Positions 31,219-43,170 of a stretch of 64,000 nt of DNA are shown one piece after another. The position numbers and the translations under genes were made by a program. Source of the DNA: Sepioteuthis lessoniana (taxonomy: Eukaryota; Mollusca; Cephalopoda; Myopsida; Loliginidae); contig OY757934.1 of NCBI GenBank assembly GCA_963585895.1, positions 36,477,356 through 36,541,355 on the forward strand, written 5' to 3'. Within the stretch, counting starts at the first letter, position 1. Each line of letters begins with the position of its first letter. The notes beneath the pieces were generated by a model. The model was not told the DNA's origin, did not search any database, and saw only the letters and a list, made by a program, of their open reading frames with translations.

Positions 31219-31915
31219 CATAATAATAATAATGATAGATAAGACACAACAAAACAGTAAATGTAGGCTATGCGGTGACAGAGATGAAACGATCAATCAC
31301 ATTATAAGCGAATGCAGCAAATTAGCACAGAAGGAGTACAAGGCGAGACACGACTAGGTCGGCAAGGTAATCCTCTGGGAAATGTGCAGGAAATTTCACT
31401 TTGACCATACAAACAAATGGTATATGCACAACCCGGTGCCTGTCCTAGAAAATGACTCGCATAAACTCCTATGGGACTTTAACATACAAACGGATCACCT
31501 AATCCCGGCCAGAAGACCAGACCTCATAATAATCAACAAAAGAAAGAGAATCTGCAAAATTGTTGACTTTGCTGTCCCGGTGGACCACAGAATAAATCTG
31601 AAAGAAAGTGAAAAGAAGGATAAGTACCTCGACTTTGCTAGAGAATTGAAAAAACTGTGGAACATGAAAGTAACGATTGTGCCAATTGTGATTGGTGCAT
31701 TAGGCACAGTAACTAAAGGATTATTAAAGGGCCTGGAGGACTTGAAAGTTAGTGGACGGGTAGAGACTATCCAAACGACAGCATTGCTGAGGACGGCCAG
31801 AATACTGAGATGAGTCCTGGAGACTTGAGGAGACTTGCTGTCACTCAAAGTCCAGTGAAAAACCATCAGCTAATACTGATGTGAAAAACTCTAGAGGAGT
31901 AAATGAATATTAACA
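31219..31915 (+). mobile_element. LINE-A copy 5, truncated to zinc knuckle plus endonuclease
   Basis: It starts directly after 'aatcataataataataatga' and ends after the 3' UTR ('gagacttgctgtcactcaaa', 'gatgtgaaaaactctagagg'). It is 5'-truncated just before the CCHC knuckle and is the best preserved LINE-A 3' half in the window. Confidence 0.9.
31235..31813 (+). pseudogene. LINE-A zinc knuckle and restriction-like endonuclease, one stop
   Basis: A continuous frame from IDKTQQNSK has CRLCGDRDETINHIISEC (C-x2-C-x8-H-x4-C), then KEYKARHD, a TAG where relatives have Trp, and an open 143-codon run from 31382. The endonuclease signature is RRPDLIIINK then KICKIVDFAVPVDHRI: RPD, 14 residues, D, matching the R2/R4-type RLE pattern. 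It ends RVETIQTTALLRTARILR. The domain nicks target DNA to prime reverse transcription. This copy has no RT and cannot act alone. Confidence 0.9.
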
Positions 31916-31984
31916 ATGGAATATTTAAGGAGACTCCCTTTCTCCTCTTCTTTTTTGTATAACTCTAATACATCTCTCTATAGA

Positions 31985-33490
31985 AGCATGGTCTATGAAT
32001 ATAAAATGGCTACTAAAAAGTAAAATCTCTATTCTACATTGAAGATTTAAAGTTATAGGCAAAAAATGATGAAGATTTAGAAGGTCTACTAAGCACTGTA
32101 AAAGGATATGATAAGGATGCTATTTGCCTGGGACAAATATGTGAAAGTCACATTTTGGAAAAGCTTGCAAGTAAAGTCTAAAAGCATCACTCTATATATA
32201 AACTAGAAAATTACAGAACTAGAATATAAAAAAAATCTAAAAAGTTTTGGAATTGATGAAGGGAATAGTATCAATCATTGTATAGAATGAATAAATAAGA
32301 AGAAAATAATTCTAAAATAAGAGCCATATTAAAAGAAGAACTGAATGCAAAAAATAAAGTTATTGAAATTAACACTCTGGCAATACCAGAGGTGACATTC
32401 AGTTTTAGTATGATAAACTGGATGCTAGCTGAAATAAAAAAGATGAATACTAAAGTTAAGAAACTGATAACCTGCCACAGAATGCATCACCCAAGAGCAG
32501 ATATAGAATGTCTCCACATCAAGAGAGAAAATTGTGGAAGAAGGTTAATCTAACTAGAATGAACCCAGAAAAAGTCACTATAGGATTAGAGAAATTCTCA
32601 GGCCCAACAACAGATTGGATGCTACAGTAAATAAACACACATGAGAAGCAAAAGAAAAAATATTCAATTTGCAAAGCAATGTGATCTCATACTAAAAGAA
32701 CAGGCACATAAGATAAAGCAAAAGAGGCAGCAAATACATAATGAAAGAAGCAAAAACACAAGGACAAAGTCCATTAAAAATGCTTAGAAACAAAAACCCT
32801 GACACAAAGAATTAGACATGCCAATATCTATATAGTAAAAACTAATTGATAGCTCAAAAGTGCTAAATTGAAGGCAGAGAAAGAGGGGTTAATAATAGCA
32901 GCACAGGACCAAAATCTACCGACAAGAAATAATCAAGCAAACATTATAAAGAATAGATCAAATCTAATATGTTGACTGCAAACAAAAAAAAAATGAATCA
33001 ATTGACCACTTAGTATCCAGTAGCCTATCCAAAGAATATAAAGAAAGACATGATAAAATTGGAAATTATATTCATTGGAAAATATGCAAATACAATGGAG
33101 TACTGAAATCCAAGAAATGGTAAACACCCACCAGAACAAAAGAAGCTACTATTCTGCAGAACTTTGTTCTTGAAACTGACAAAAAAAGAAAGAACAATAG
33201 ACCAGATATAGTGATTAAGGAATATTCAAGAAAAACATGCATTTTAATTGATATGCCAGTGCTGGCAACCAATAACATATTGGACAAAGAATATTATAAA
33301 ATAAGTAAATACAAAGATCTGGAAATAAAAATTGAAAAAATGCACTGCCTTAAAACTACTGCTGTGTCAGTAGTATTGGGAACCCTGGGTATGATCAAGA
33401 AAGAGACAGTTAAACACATTAACAAAATAACTGGCAGTACCAGCCTATATGAAACCACCCCAAAATGCACTTTGTAGAGCTACTCATCTC
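31985..33490 (+). pseudogene. Second RLE-type LINE family (LINE-E), heavily decayed
   Basis: Pieces in order are YIEDLKLYAKNDEDLEGLLS (RT motif region; the family's YMDD is mutated), KEELNAKNKVIEINTLAIPE, NWMLAEIKKMNTKVKKLITC, HRMHHPRADIECLHIKREN, ESIDHLVSSSLSKEYKERHD, IGNYIHWKICKYNG, NNRPDIVIKEYSRKT (endonuclease RPD), CILIDMPVLATNNI (second D) and TAVSVVLGTLGMIKK. It has the same architecture as LINE-A but is clearly a different, older family. Stops and frame changes are frequent. The start is truncated or unrecognisable. Confidence 0.8.
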
Positions 33491-34256
33491 CTAAGAAGAG
33501 TACTATTAATTTGCATCATTTATAATATAACATAACCTCAATAACATTTTCAATTAGTATTACCAGCTAAATATAATATATCCAATAACAGATAATTCCA
33601 TTTGTCAATGAATATCAAATTAAGAAAAATCAAAATCAAACATTAAAAAAGTGAAGTTCAGCTGATACTTCTTTCTTTTTTTTTTTTTAATTCCATTAAA
33701 AAAGTGTTTTAATTTTATGCAGGAGATTTTACTTCCTGTGTAAAGTTTAGGCAAATGTGATCTGTGAAATACAAATGAACTGTAATAACCAAATTATTGA
33801 TTACCAAAAACTGATAACTATGAATTTTGCAGTCAAAATTGGTAAGGCAGTCACAAGATTTAAAGATCATTTTGCAAGTGTGTTTTGTCAGGCAAAATTT
33901 CAAGAATAAAAAATTCTGAATAATTTTAAAAGACACTTCAGGATAATTCAATTTGAATATCATTAAATTTGAAACTGAAGTCATTATCAGGTTTAATTCT
34001 AACATCTATAGAGTCAAGAATTTTGATATTTGTCTGACACAGAAACATTGTTTTTTTGTTTGCATTACAATAAATTTGATAAATGTTTGTTATCACATTA
34101 AATAACTTAAAAGTCTGCAAGAGTTATGACCACCAAATTTTCTGTGATTAGTAGTAGAACACCAGAACATGCTTTCTGCATATTAGTTTTAAAAATTCCA
34201 AAATATATATATTCTTTATCAAGAGGTTCAATTTACAACAAAAGTGCAATGCTAAA
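33491..34256. other. Anonymous AT-rich DNA
   Basis: No recognisable element or exon was seen. Confidence 0.5.
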
Positions 34257-34504
34257 CTTCATAATTAGTCAGGTTAGCAAAGCTGAATTTTACTTTTTTT
34301 TTATTTAACCATACAAAGTGGACATTTTGCTGCAAGTTTCCCTACCAGAAAACTAAACCTATAGCTTCTTTTCATGTCTTCTTCATAATTAGTCAGGTTA
34401 GCTAAGCTGAATCTTACCTTTTTTATTTAACCATACAAAGTGGACATTTTACTGCAAGTTTCCCGACCAGAAAACTAAAGTTTTAACTTTTTTTCCATGT
34501 CTTC
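34257..34504. repeat. 124-bp tandem duplication
   Basis: Copies start 'cttcataattagtcagg' at 34257 and 34381 and share 'accatacaaagtggacattt' and 'gcaagtttccc'. They are roughly 90% alike, so the duplication is old. Confidence 0.9.
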
Positions 34505-35196
34505 TTTCTGATTACTAGAAAATCAAGACTTAAAATATTATGTTGTTATTTTTACAAATGTAATATGAGCAGTGGCCACATCTCAATAAAATTTATTAAA
34601 ATATAATTTATTCCCAAAATACAATTCTGTCTTATGCCTGCGCTTATTGCAGCAATAAAATATAAAACAAATTAATTAGGTTATATAACTGAAAATCCAG
34701 TTTGCAGAACAGGTTTTCAGCTAGTATTTAAGAATTATGACTGAGTGATGTACTTGTATGAATAAAATCTCAGTGCTCATCAAATGTGGTGAATCCAAGA
34801 AATAAGGAAAACTCAAAGAAGCCAGAGATTAATTTGATTCTTGATCTCCTCTTTTGTGATCTAATGACTCTTTTTTCATTGTTGATAAAGTGTTAAGAAA
34901 TTCCATTTATACTTATAAATGAAACAAAAAGTGACTATATATATATATATATATTGTTCACACATCCTGGTCTCATTACAGAGTAATAAGAAATTCTGTT
35001 GTTATGGCAATATTATTTGATGGTATTTGATGGGAACTATTTGAGAATAAAGCTGTCATAGTTATAAAATGCAAATACTTAATAACTCTGTTTTATGGCC
35101 ATCCTATTGAGTAATGGGTTTTGATAAAAGTGACCAGTATTGTATTAACAAAAATGGTATCATTTTTTTCATGAGATTTCCATTTGGGTATGATGA

Positions 35197-35254
<58 letters not shown>

Positions 35255-35839
35255 TAATGAACTGTGTGACATTTTCTGTTTCTTTTTTGTCTGTCTATAT
35301 TTTTACTTGGAAGAGAGAATAATATTATCATGCCTCTGAGGAAATATAATTAAATATAGAACAAAAAGCAATTTTACTTAAAATTTGATAAAAGTAATCA
35401 TCTGTATATCTGTATGTCTATTTTTATCTGATATTTTTCTTATTCTGTATCTATTTTTAAAGGATTTTTATATTTTTCATTTTCTTTTGTTGTGTAAATT
35501 CTTATGGGAATTTTATATGATAAAATCATTGTAATAATAATTGATCTCATCTGTATATTTTACATCTTAAAGTTTTTAAAATAAGTGAGTGAGATTTTCA
35601 TGGATACAGATACAACACACTGATTCTAAAGAGAAGTACCAAAGAATAACACTTTGATCATCAGCTAAGTGGACAGATACTATGTTCTGATCCTCAGTAG
35701 AAGAGTTGATTCATGCATAAATGATTCAATCTTTTTTTCATGGGACTTATATTAGCTTTCAGTTCTTCTAGATTATGCATTTCAATTTTATGTAAAGCTC
35801 TTGTATATTAAAAATGATTATATTTTTGAAAAATTCACT
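34505..35839. other. Anonymous AT-rich DNA with (TA)n at 35200-35250
   Basis: Two TA microsatellites (34937-34954 and 35200-35250) are present. The rest holds no recognised family. Confidence 0.5.
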
Positions 35840-36633
35840 ACCATACATGACAGACTTTCTACTGAAATGAATAAATGTGTACAGAAAACTGAGATACCCA
35901 AATGAATGACCAAAGGGAAGACCACTCTAATCCAAAAAGACCCACTCAAAGGAACTGCCCCAACCAACTATAGACTCTTTACGTGCCTACTGATGATATG
36001 GAAAATACTAATGGTACAGATTAGGGAGCAGAACTATCACTCATTGATAAGCCGCAGAATCTTCCCTGATGACCAGAAAGGATGCTGCAAGAGATCCAGA
36101 GGCATAGAGGAACTACTATATATAGATCAACACATTCTCAAAAAAAGTAAAACGAGATGGAAAAATCTAGCTATGGCCTGGATAAACTACAAAAAAGTTT
36201 ATGATATGGTTCACTAAAGCTGGATACTACACTGTCTCAAAATGTATAAAATACCTGACCAAATCATACAGTTTACCGAGAAAACCATGCAAACCTGGAG
36301 AGTGGAATTGACAGCAGAAGGACAAAGCTTAGCAGAGGTAAAGATATAAAGAGGCATATTCCAGGAGGATACACTCTCACCATTTCTATTTGTGATAGCC
36401 ATGATGCCACTCAACCACATCCTTAGCAAATGCATAGCCAGATACAAACTCAGTAAATCTCAGGAAAAGATCAACCATTTGATGTACATGGACGACATCA
36501 AACTTTTTGCCAAAAACGAAAAAGAATTAGAAACTCTAATACAAGCAGTGAGAATATACAGTCAAGATATAGGAATGGAATTAGGAATAGAAAAATGTGC
36601 CATGTTAGAAATGAAAAGTGGCAAATGACACAT

Positions 36634-37386
36634 CATCATCATCATGTCACGCTATCAGCACGGAAATCTTTGACCCTCTCTCGCTACCCCTTCCTATTGT
36701 TCATTGCTTCTGGTAGGTCGTCAGGGCTAGATCCCATATCAGCACAGAGCTGCTGCATGTAGGTTCAAGCTGGTCATCCTGCCTTTGCTCGTCCATGTGA
36801 AAGGGTACACAGGAGTACATCACTTATGTGCTTGTCCCTACTTTTCCAGCAGTGTCTTGCATGTCTGGTTCATCTAATTTTGATAGTTTTCATGATGGAT
36901 GGTAGGTGGCTGTACAGCTACTGCTTTGTGGGGTGCTGCTTTCAGGACTTGTTCAATATTCCTCACAGCATTCTCGTGTAGTTGTCAAGCTTTTTCTCCA
37001 TACATTTAGTTTGTGTCCATATAGTGTATCCATATAGTAGTATCGACATAACCATTACTTAGAAGAAACTGCGCTTCATTTTATTGGTCAAGTCTGATTT
37101 CCATATGACTGATAGCCTATCAATCACTGTCCATGTGTTTGCTAGTCATATGTTGATATCTGCCTCAGTTGATGAGACACTGCTTCCTTGGTAGGTGAAC
37201 TTGTTGACTAGTTTCAGAGAGCTAATGTTTAGTGTAGAGATATCACCTGTTTGATTAAAGCACATATATTCTGTCTTGTGTGCATTGACATGGAGGCCGA
37301 TGCCTGCAGTGGCTTGTTCCAGACTATGTAGCAGGGTTTCAGCTTGGGCGGGTGCATTTGCCAGAAGCGCTATATCATCGGGTAAC
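36634..37386 (-). mobile_element. RTE LINE inserted in LINE-A, 12-bp target duplication
   Basis: The 3' tail (TCATCATCATCAT) is at the left. The direct repeat caaatgacacat at 36622-36633 and 37387-37398 marks the insertion. Minus-strand coding near 37150-37380 reads DDIALLANAPAQAETLLHSL, then GIGLHVNAHKTEYMCFNQTG and LVNKFTYQGSSVSSTEADIN. The 5' truncation falls at the YADD motif. The frame is broken further downstream. Confidence 0.95.
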
Positions 37387-38203
37387 CAAATGACACATAA
37401 CAGAGTCAAACTACCAAATCAAGTAGTCATTAGAACACTTGGAGAAAAGGAAACCTACAAATACCTGGGGATATTGGAAGCTGACACTATCTAACAACAG
37501 GAAATGAAAGAAAACAAAAAAAGAGTATCTCAGAAGATTAAAAAAATTACTCAAGACAAAACTCAATAGCAGGAACCTTGTCAAAGGGATAAATACTTAG
37601 GTTGTCCCTTGGTAAGATACTCAGGACCATTCTTGAAGAGGACCAAAGAATAACTTTAAAAAAATGGACCAGAGAACAAGAAAACTAATGACCATGCACA
37701 AGGCATTGCACCTAAGAGATGACGTTGACAGACTATATGTGTCAAGAAGAGAGGGAGGAAGAGGACTTGCCTGCATTGAAGACAGCATGGACTCATTGAT
37801 ACATTGACTCAAAGACTACATACAAAAACACTGAGGAAGACTGATTACAGCCACCAGAAACAATACTAATGACATGAGGACCAGCAGAGTGACAATAACC
37901 AGAAAAAAGTGGGAAGAAAAACAACTCTATGGACGTTTCAAATGACTAACAAGCGACATCTCACATGAGAAATTGTGGACATGGCTAAGAAAAGGAAACC
38001 TGAAAAGAGAAACTGAATCTCTTCTAATAGCTGCATAAAACAATGCCATAAGGTCTAACCATATCAAAGTGAGAATAGATAAGATGCAACAAAACAGCAA
38101 ATGTAGGTTATGTGGTGAAAGAGACAAAACAACCAATCACAAAATAAGTGAATGCACCAAATTATCAAAGAAAGAATATAAGACTAGGCATGACTAGGTG
38201 AGC

Positions 38204-38310
38204 TAGAAAAATGCGCCATGTTAGAAATGAAAAGTGGCAAATGACACATCATCATCATCATCCTGTTGCGCTATCAGCACGGATATCCTTGACCCTCTCT
38301 CGCTACCCCT
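38204..38310. repeat. Templated copy of the LINE-A/RTE junction
   Basis: It repeats 36588-36691 with ~95% identity: LINE-A sequence ('gccatgttagaaatgaaaag'), then the RTE 3' tail and terminal ~40 bp ('tatcagcacggatatcc'). It replaces about a dozen LINE-A bases between 'gactaggtgagc' and 'ctgggaattgtgc'. It cannot be a separate RTE insertion because LINE flank is copied with it. Confidence 0.9.
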
Positions 38311-38880
38311 CCTGGGAATTGTGCTAGAAGTCGAAGTTTGACCATACAAACAAATGAGATATGCATGGCCCAGTATCTGTCCTAGAGAATGAGACGCACA
38401 AATATCTCTGGGATTTTGAGATAAAAACGGATCACCAAATCTCTGCCAGACGACCAGATTTTATAATAATCAACAAAAAAAAAAGAGAACTTGCAGAATT
38501 GTGGACTTTGATGTCCTGGCAAACCACAGAGTGAAATTAAAAGAATGCGAAAAGAGGGATAAGTACCTCGACTTTGCTAGGGAATTCAAAAACTGTGGAA
38601 CATGAAAGTGAACATGAAAGTGATTATAATACCAGTTGTGATTGGTTCTCTTGGTACAGTCACAAAAGGATTAGCACAAGGACAGGAGGACATGGAAATA
38701 ACAGAAAGAGTGGAGACCATCCAAACTACTGCATTATTGAGATCAACCAGAATACTGAGAAGAGTCCTGGAGACTTGAGAAGACTTGCTGTCACTCAAAC
38801 TCCAGTAAGAAACCATCAGCTAACACTTGTGTGAAAAACTCTCAAAAGAGAACAAATAATAATGATAATGATAATAACCC

Positions 38881-39479
38881 TATTGCCAAAAACTGAAAAG
38901 AGGTGGGAGGGAAAAGAGGAAAAGAAAAAGGAAAATTCTCAAACTTGGATGTATGGTAAAGCAATTATCCTAGTCGAACCAAAAATATAAATAAAATGAA
39001 TTACTGTACATATTGACTTACAGACTATAGAGGGTGTGAAATAAACCTAAGTTCTATAACTTTTACTCTTGCTATCTCTGATTTATTCATTTATTGTCTG
39101 CATGTATAATCAAATTAATATGGGTGAAATTTAAATGCAATAATTTTCATTCGAATTTAAAATCTATGACCAAAAATTGAAAAGAGGGACAGAAGGATAA
39201 GAAAAATTTGATAAAGTTTTTTTCAGTAAAATGCAATGGAAGTAAAATACCAGCACAAACAACTAATATCAAGCCCGAAAATTTAAGAATAAAAGGTTAT
39301 GTGGATTATCCTAAGATAAAACTCAATTATTTTAAAGGTGTAAGTATCCACTTTTTTTTATATAATTTTTTTTTTGTGACCCACTGAAGTGTCTTCTTCC
39401 TCAGAAGAATATGCGGTCACATATGTGACAAGAGCACAAATGATAATCAGCCCCTGTGTCTAGTATAGCCACATTATAT
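38881..39479. other. Unassigned, purine-rich, with a repeated phrase
   Basis: 'ccaaaaactgaaaagaggtg' (38887) and 'ccaaaaattgaaaagaggga' (39170) are related, ~283 bp apart. No family was assigned. It may belong to the 5' region of the LINE-A that follows. Confidence 0.35.
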
Positions 39480-40435
39480 TACCTATGAAAAATGAAAAAT
39501 CCAAATCCAAATCAACATGGGACTCAGATTACAAATCTGAGTGTCATGATCAGCAAGTGCTCCATTTATAGCCAACATAGAGGATCTGGTAGCCTCTTGC
39601 AAATGTTGGCTATTCTAATTTCAGGTATACAAACATCGATTATAGAAACTACTCAATGGAGAGATACTAAGGGAGAAAATGGACTTGAGAAGAAAACAAA
39701 AATGTACTTCACTTTTAAGAGCAATCCTGGATGAAGAGGGTATAAAAAAGGATAATTGAAATTTGAGCAAAATCTGCTAGAATTAATACATGCTAAAGAC
39801 TTGTTGACCAAGCAAGAATGATCAACCCAAATCACAACATGAAATAATGAAAAGCAAGAGTCCGTTAAGTGAACTGAAAAGCAAAATACTGATAATCGAA
39901 ATGCTGGAGACCTTAGCACTACAAAAGATATGTTAATGCAAGAAGACAACATAAATGTAGATGTTTTGGTTTCTTTGTTTAATGGCATATCAACCTTTGT
40001 AGTTTATTTAATGCCAAAGTTTTCCTTCCAGAAGAACAGTATTGTTACTATTTAACCCATAGCTTGGAGGATAAGAGGGTTCATACCTTTCCCAAGGGTA
40101 TTTGTCCAAAAGTGAATATGATTGAGCAACTGGAGTTCAAACTTACTTACTACGATTCTGCAGTTCAGCACATCAACCATTATACCACAAGGACACCCCA
40201 CCTCATAAATGTAGAGTTACAAAAGAAAATCATGGCTGTAATGAAGACTACATTACCTTCTCACAGAAACCAAAACTGGAAAAAAAGCTAAAGTAGAATC
40301 CAGAAAGGTAAACAAATCATAAACAAATATCTTAATGAGCAACATCACTGAAATAAATCAGCTAATTTATGCTGGAGTGAAACTCATCTTTGATAAAATT
40401 GGTGGACTTCTAAGGAACCTGCATTGTAGAGTTAT
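39480..40435 (+). mobile_element. LINE-A 5' region, interrupted by SINE-A
   Basis: Translated phrases match the region upstream of the RT in copy 1: QKKIMAVMKTTLPSHRNQNW (40213 on), then SNITEINQLIYAGVKLIFDK (40338 on), then IGGLLRNLH. Sequence between 39660 and 39960 ('agcaagagtccgttaagtga', 'aaaatactgataatcg') is colinear by position but less certain. It ends in (TAA)n at 40441-40466. Confidence 0.7.
39962..40204 (-). mobile_element. SINE-A with 11-bp target duplication
   Basis: The 3' end at 39962 ('ttttggtttctttgtttaat') is followed by 'cttccagaagaacag' and 'acccatagcttggaggata', and the head is at 40204 ('accattataccacaaggac' antisense). The direct repeat ataaatgtaga lies at 39951-39961 and 40205-40215. 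Confidence 0.92.
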
Positions 40436-40466
40436 AATGATATCAATAATAATAATAATAATAATA

Positions 40467-40930
40467 CAGGTTGACTCTGTCGTTTCTGATATGAACGGTT
40501 TTATTTCTTTCTGCCTTCAGCCCCTGGTGACACGAGGAGAGAGATGCAAATTATAAGGGCCGAGGCAAACCATATTATACTGACCCCCCACCCCCCGCAT
40601 GCAGCACATCTAGTGCCTAAGATCTCAACTCATCTCTGCTGGTTGAGACCCAAACTGATCTGATTTGATCAGATCTGAAAAACTCAACTGCTCCCTTTAA
40701 CGGCCGTACCTCAACAGTCCATTTTTTTTTTCAAAATCCTAAAATTCTTAGGCTACCTCTTCTGGGAATGATGTCATTCACCCACTCAATTCACTCCAAT
40801 GGCACATCCAGCCCCATATCCTGTCGAGGAGTTTATTACGACTGATGATGATTGTCATATCCTTTCTGTACAGGCGTGTGAGTGCACTGTCTGATTACAA
40901 CATCTGAACCAAGAGACACCGAGTAGTTCA
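40467..40930. other. CpG-richer block of unknown family
   Basis: It begins right after (TAA)n with 'caggttgactctgtcgtttc' and contains 'taagggccgaggc', 'ccccccgcatgcagc', 'aacggccgtacc' and 'cttctgggaatgatgtcatt'. The last phrase is shared with 6980-7020. Its position after TAA repeat and before LINE-A coding fits a LINE-A 5' UTR, but this is unproven. Confidence 0.4.
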
Positions 40931-40989
40931 AAGCCTTACCAAACTAAATAATTAAGTATAATTAATGAAAAATATAATTAATCATTAAC

Positions 40990-43170
40990 TTAATTATATA
41001 AGTCCTGAACAGATGGTTTAAAAAATTCATAACCATCGATGATAGAATGGCCCTTGAACTGAGTAGATGCTGAGAAGAAGCAAGAATACTTGAATGGATG
41101 ATTAAAGGGAAGACTACCTCGATCCAGAAAGACTCCCAAAAAGGAACTCTCCCCAGCATCTACAGACCAATAATGTGTCTACTGAAAATGTGGAAAATCC
41201 TAACCACACAGATAAGAGTAGAAAGGAATCTATTATTCACTTGTATGCTGATGTCTGTTTCCAGAAGAACAGAAATAATGTTGCAGGGGACAAAAGGTAC
41301 AGGTGATTTACTGTGTATTGATCAGTGGGTACTCCAGGAGAACAAAGTGAGGTGGAAAAATATAGCCATGGTGTGGATCAATTACTAAAAGGCATATGAT
41401 ATGCTCCCGCAAATTTGGATAATAGAATGTCAGAAAATATATGATAATGTCATAAAAATATCAGGCAATGTCATAAACTTCATGGAAACCATGAAAAACT
41501 GGAAAGTGGAATTAACAGTGGGAGGACAAATTTTTGTAGAAGAGAAAATCCAGAGAGGCATCTTCCACTTTTACCATTACTATTTGTAATAGCAATGATA
41601 CTTCTCAATTACATACTTGGAAATGCACTGGGAGCTACGCATTTACAAAATCACAAGAAAAGATTAATCACTCTGTGTATATAGACAACATCAAGCTGTT
41701 TGCAAAAAATAAAAAGGAATTAGAGACTTTTATACAAACAGTAAGTATATAAAGCCAGGAATTTGGCATTGAAAAATGTACAACTCATAATGAAAAGTGG
41801 AAAAAGAGAAATAACGGAAGCTATAGAACTGCCAAATCAAGAAAGAATCAGAATGCTTGGAGAAAAGGAAAATTACATGTATTTAGGAATATTGAAAGCA
41901 GATACCATCAAACACGTGGAGATGAAAGAAAAAATATGAAAAGTGTACTTCAGATGAATAAGAAAACTTTTTGAAACCAAGCTCTGCAGTAGAAATCTTC
42001 TCAAAAAGATAAACACCTAGGCAGTCCCCCTTGTCTGATACTTGGAAACATTTTTAAAATGGATAAGGGAGGAATTCAGATAAATGGACTAGAGAACAAG
42101 AAAGTTGGTGACAATACACAAAGCTCTACATTAAAAAAAATGATGTAGATAGACTATATGTGTCAAGAAAAGTAGGAGGAAGAGGACTTGCTAGCATTGA
42201 AAATTGTGTGGATGTATCAATACAAGGACTACATTAAAAAGAGCAAAGAAAGACTAATCACAAAAACCAGTAACAGTAGTGACAGCATAAGAATGAACAG
42301 AAGAACAACAAAAACTAGGAAACTGAAATTGGAAGAAAAACAATGGTATGGATATTTCAAGCAATAAACTGGCAAAATCTCTCATGTAAGACCTAGACAT
42401 GGCTACAAAAGGGAAATCTTCAGAGAGAAACTGAATCTTTTCTAATTGCAGCACAAAACAATACTATAAGGACCAATTATATTAAAGCAAAAATTGATTA
42501 TGGACAACAGAAAAGCAAGTGTAGCTTATGTGGTGACAAAAACAAAATGGTTAATCACATAATAAGCGAATGTTGCTAACTTGCACAAAAGGAGTATAAG
42601 TTTAGGAACAATTGGCTGGTGAAAGTGATCCACTGGGAATTGTACACATGTCTAAAATTTGACCATTATACCAAATGGTATATGCACAAACCAGAATTTA
42701 TCTTTAGGAAATGAGACACATAAAACTCTGTTGGATTTTGAGATACAAACAGATCCCTTAATTCCAGCCAGAAGACCAGAACTAGTGATAATTAGCAAAA
42801 AAATTAGAACCAGCCATAGAGTGGATTTTGCAATTCCAGCGGACTACTCAGTAAAAATCAAAAAAAGAGAAAAGAGAAACAAGTACTTAGACCTAGCCAT
42901 AGAACTAAGAAAGTCATGGAACATGAGGCTGATGGTGATACCAGTTGTGATTGGCACATTAGGAATGGTCGCTAAAGGCTTGGAATGGGGACTGGAATAG
43001 TTGGAAATTAAAAGACAAATCAAGGCTGTCTAGATTTCAGCATTTTTGGAATAGGCCAGAATACTGAGAAGAGTCTGGGGGACCTGAGGAGACTTACTGC
43101 CACACAGACTCCAATGAAAGATCATCAGCTTATGCAGGTATGAAAAAAAAGGAGTGTAATAATAATAAAT
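40990..43170 (+). mobile_element. LINE-A copy 7
   Basis: It runs from just upstream of the RT ('gatagaatggcccttgaac') to the 3' UTR and a 'gtgtaataataataaatc' tail. All three domains are present but decayed. Confidence 0.88.
41010..43000 (+). pseudogene. LINE-A RT, zinc knuckle and endonuclease, broken
   Basis: Pieces: IKGKTTSIQKDSQKGTLPSI, RPIMCLLKMWKILTTQIRVE, VRWKNIAMVWINY then a stop, VEEKIQRGIFH (motif B start; the GDALSP part is lost), YIDN in place of YMDD near 41688, MLGEKENYMYLGILKADTIK, DRLYVSRKVGGRGLASIE, CSLCGDKNKMVNHIISEC (intact CCHC, 42521 on), KEYKFRNNWLVKVIHWEL, and ARRPELVIIS (PD to PE), SHRVDFAIPADYSVK and WNMRLMVIPVVIGTLGM. It has multiple stops and frame changes. Confidence 0.88.

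Larger units (their letters stand above)
35870..38780 (+). pseudogene. LINE-A reverse transcriptase and endonuclease, broken
   Basis: The RT region 35906-36628 is well preserved: TKGKTTLIQKDPLKGTAPTN, YRLFTCLLMIWKILMVQIRE, HILKKSKTRWKNLAMAWINY, a stop after KKVYDMVH, RGIFQEDTLSPFLFVIAMM, and MYMDDIKLFAKN (YMDD at 36485-36496). After the RTE it resumes with TLGEKETYKYLGILEADTI, then many frame changes. The knuckle region (38095-38160) is degraded. The endonuclease near 38440 retains 'gccagacgaccagatttt' (ARRPDF), followed by VDFDVLANHRVKLKE-like residues. Confidence 0.88.
35840..38880 (+). mobile_element. LINE-A copy 6, interrupted by an RTE
   Basis: It covers the RT through endonuclease and the 3' UTR and ends 'gagaacaaataataatgata'. 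Interruptions are an antisense RTE at 36634-37386 and a ~107-bp copied junction at 38204-38310. The 5' part upstream of the RT is missing. Confidence 0.9.

Noticed and set aside
38204-38310. Independent RTE insertion
   Set aside because: LINE-A flank is copied together with the RTE tail, so it is a copied junction.
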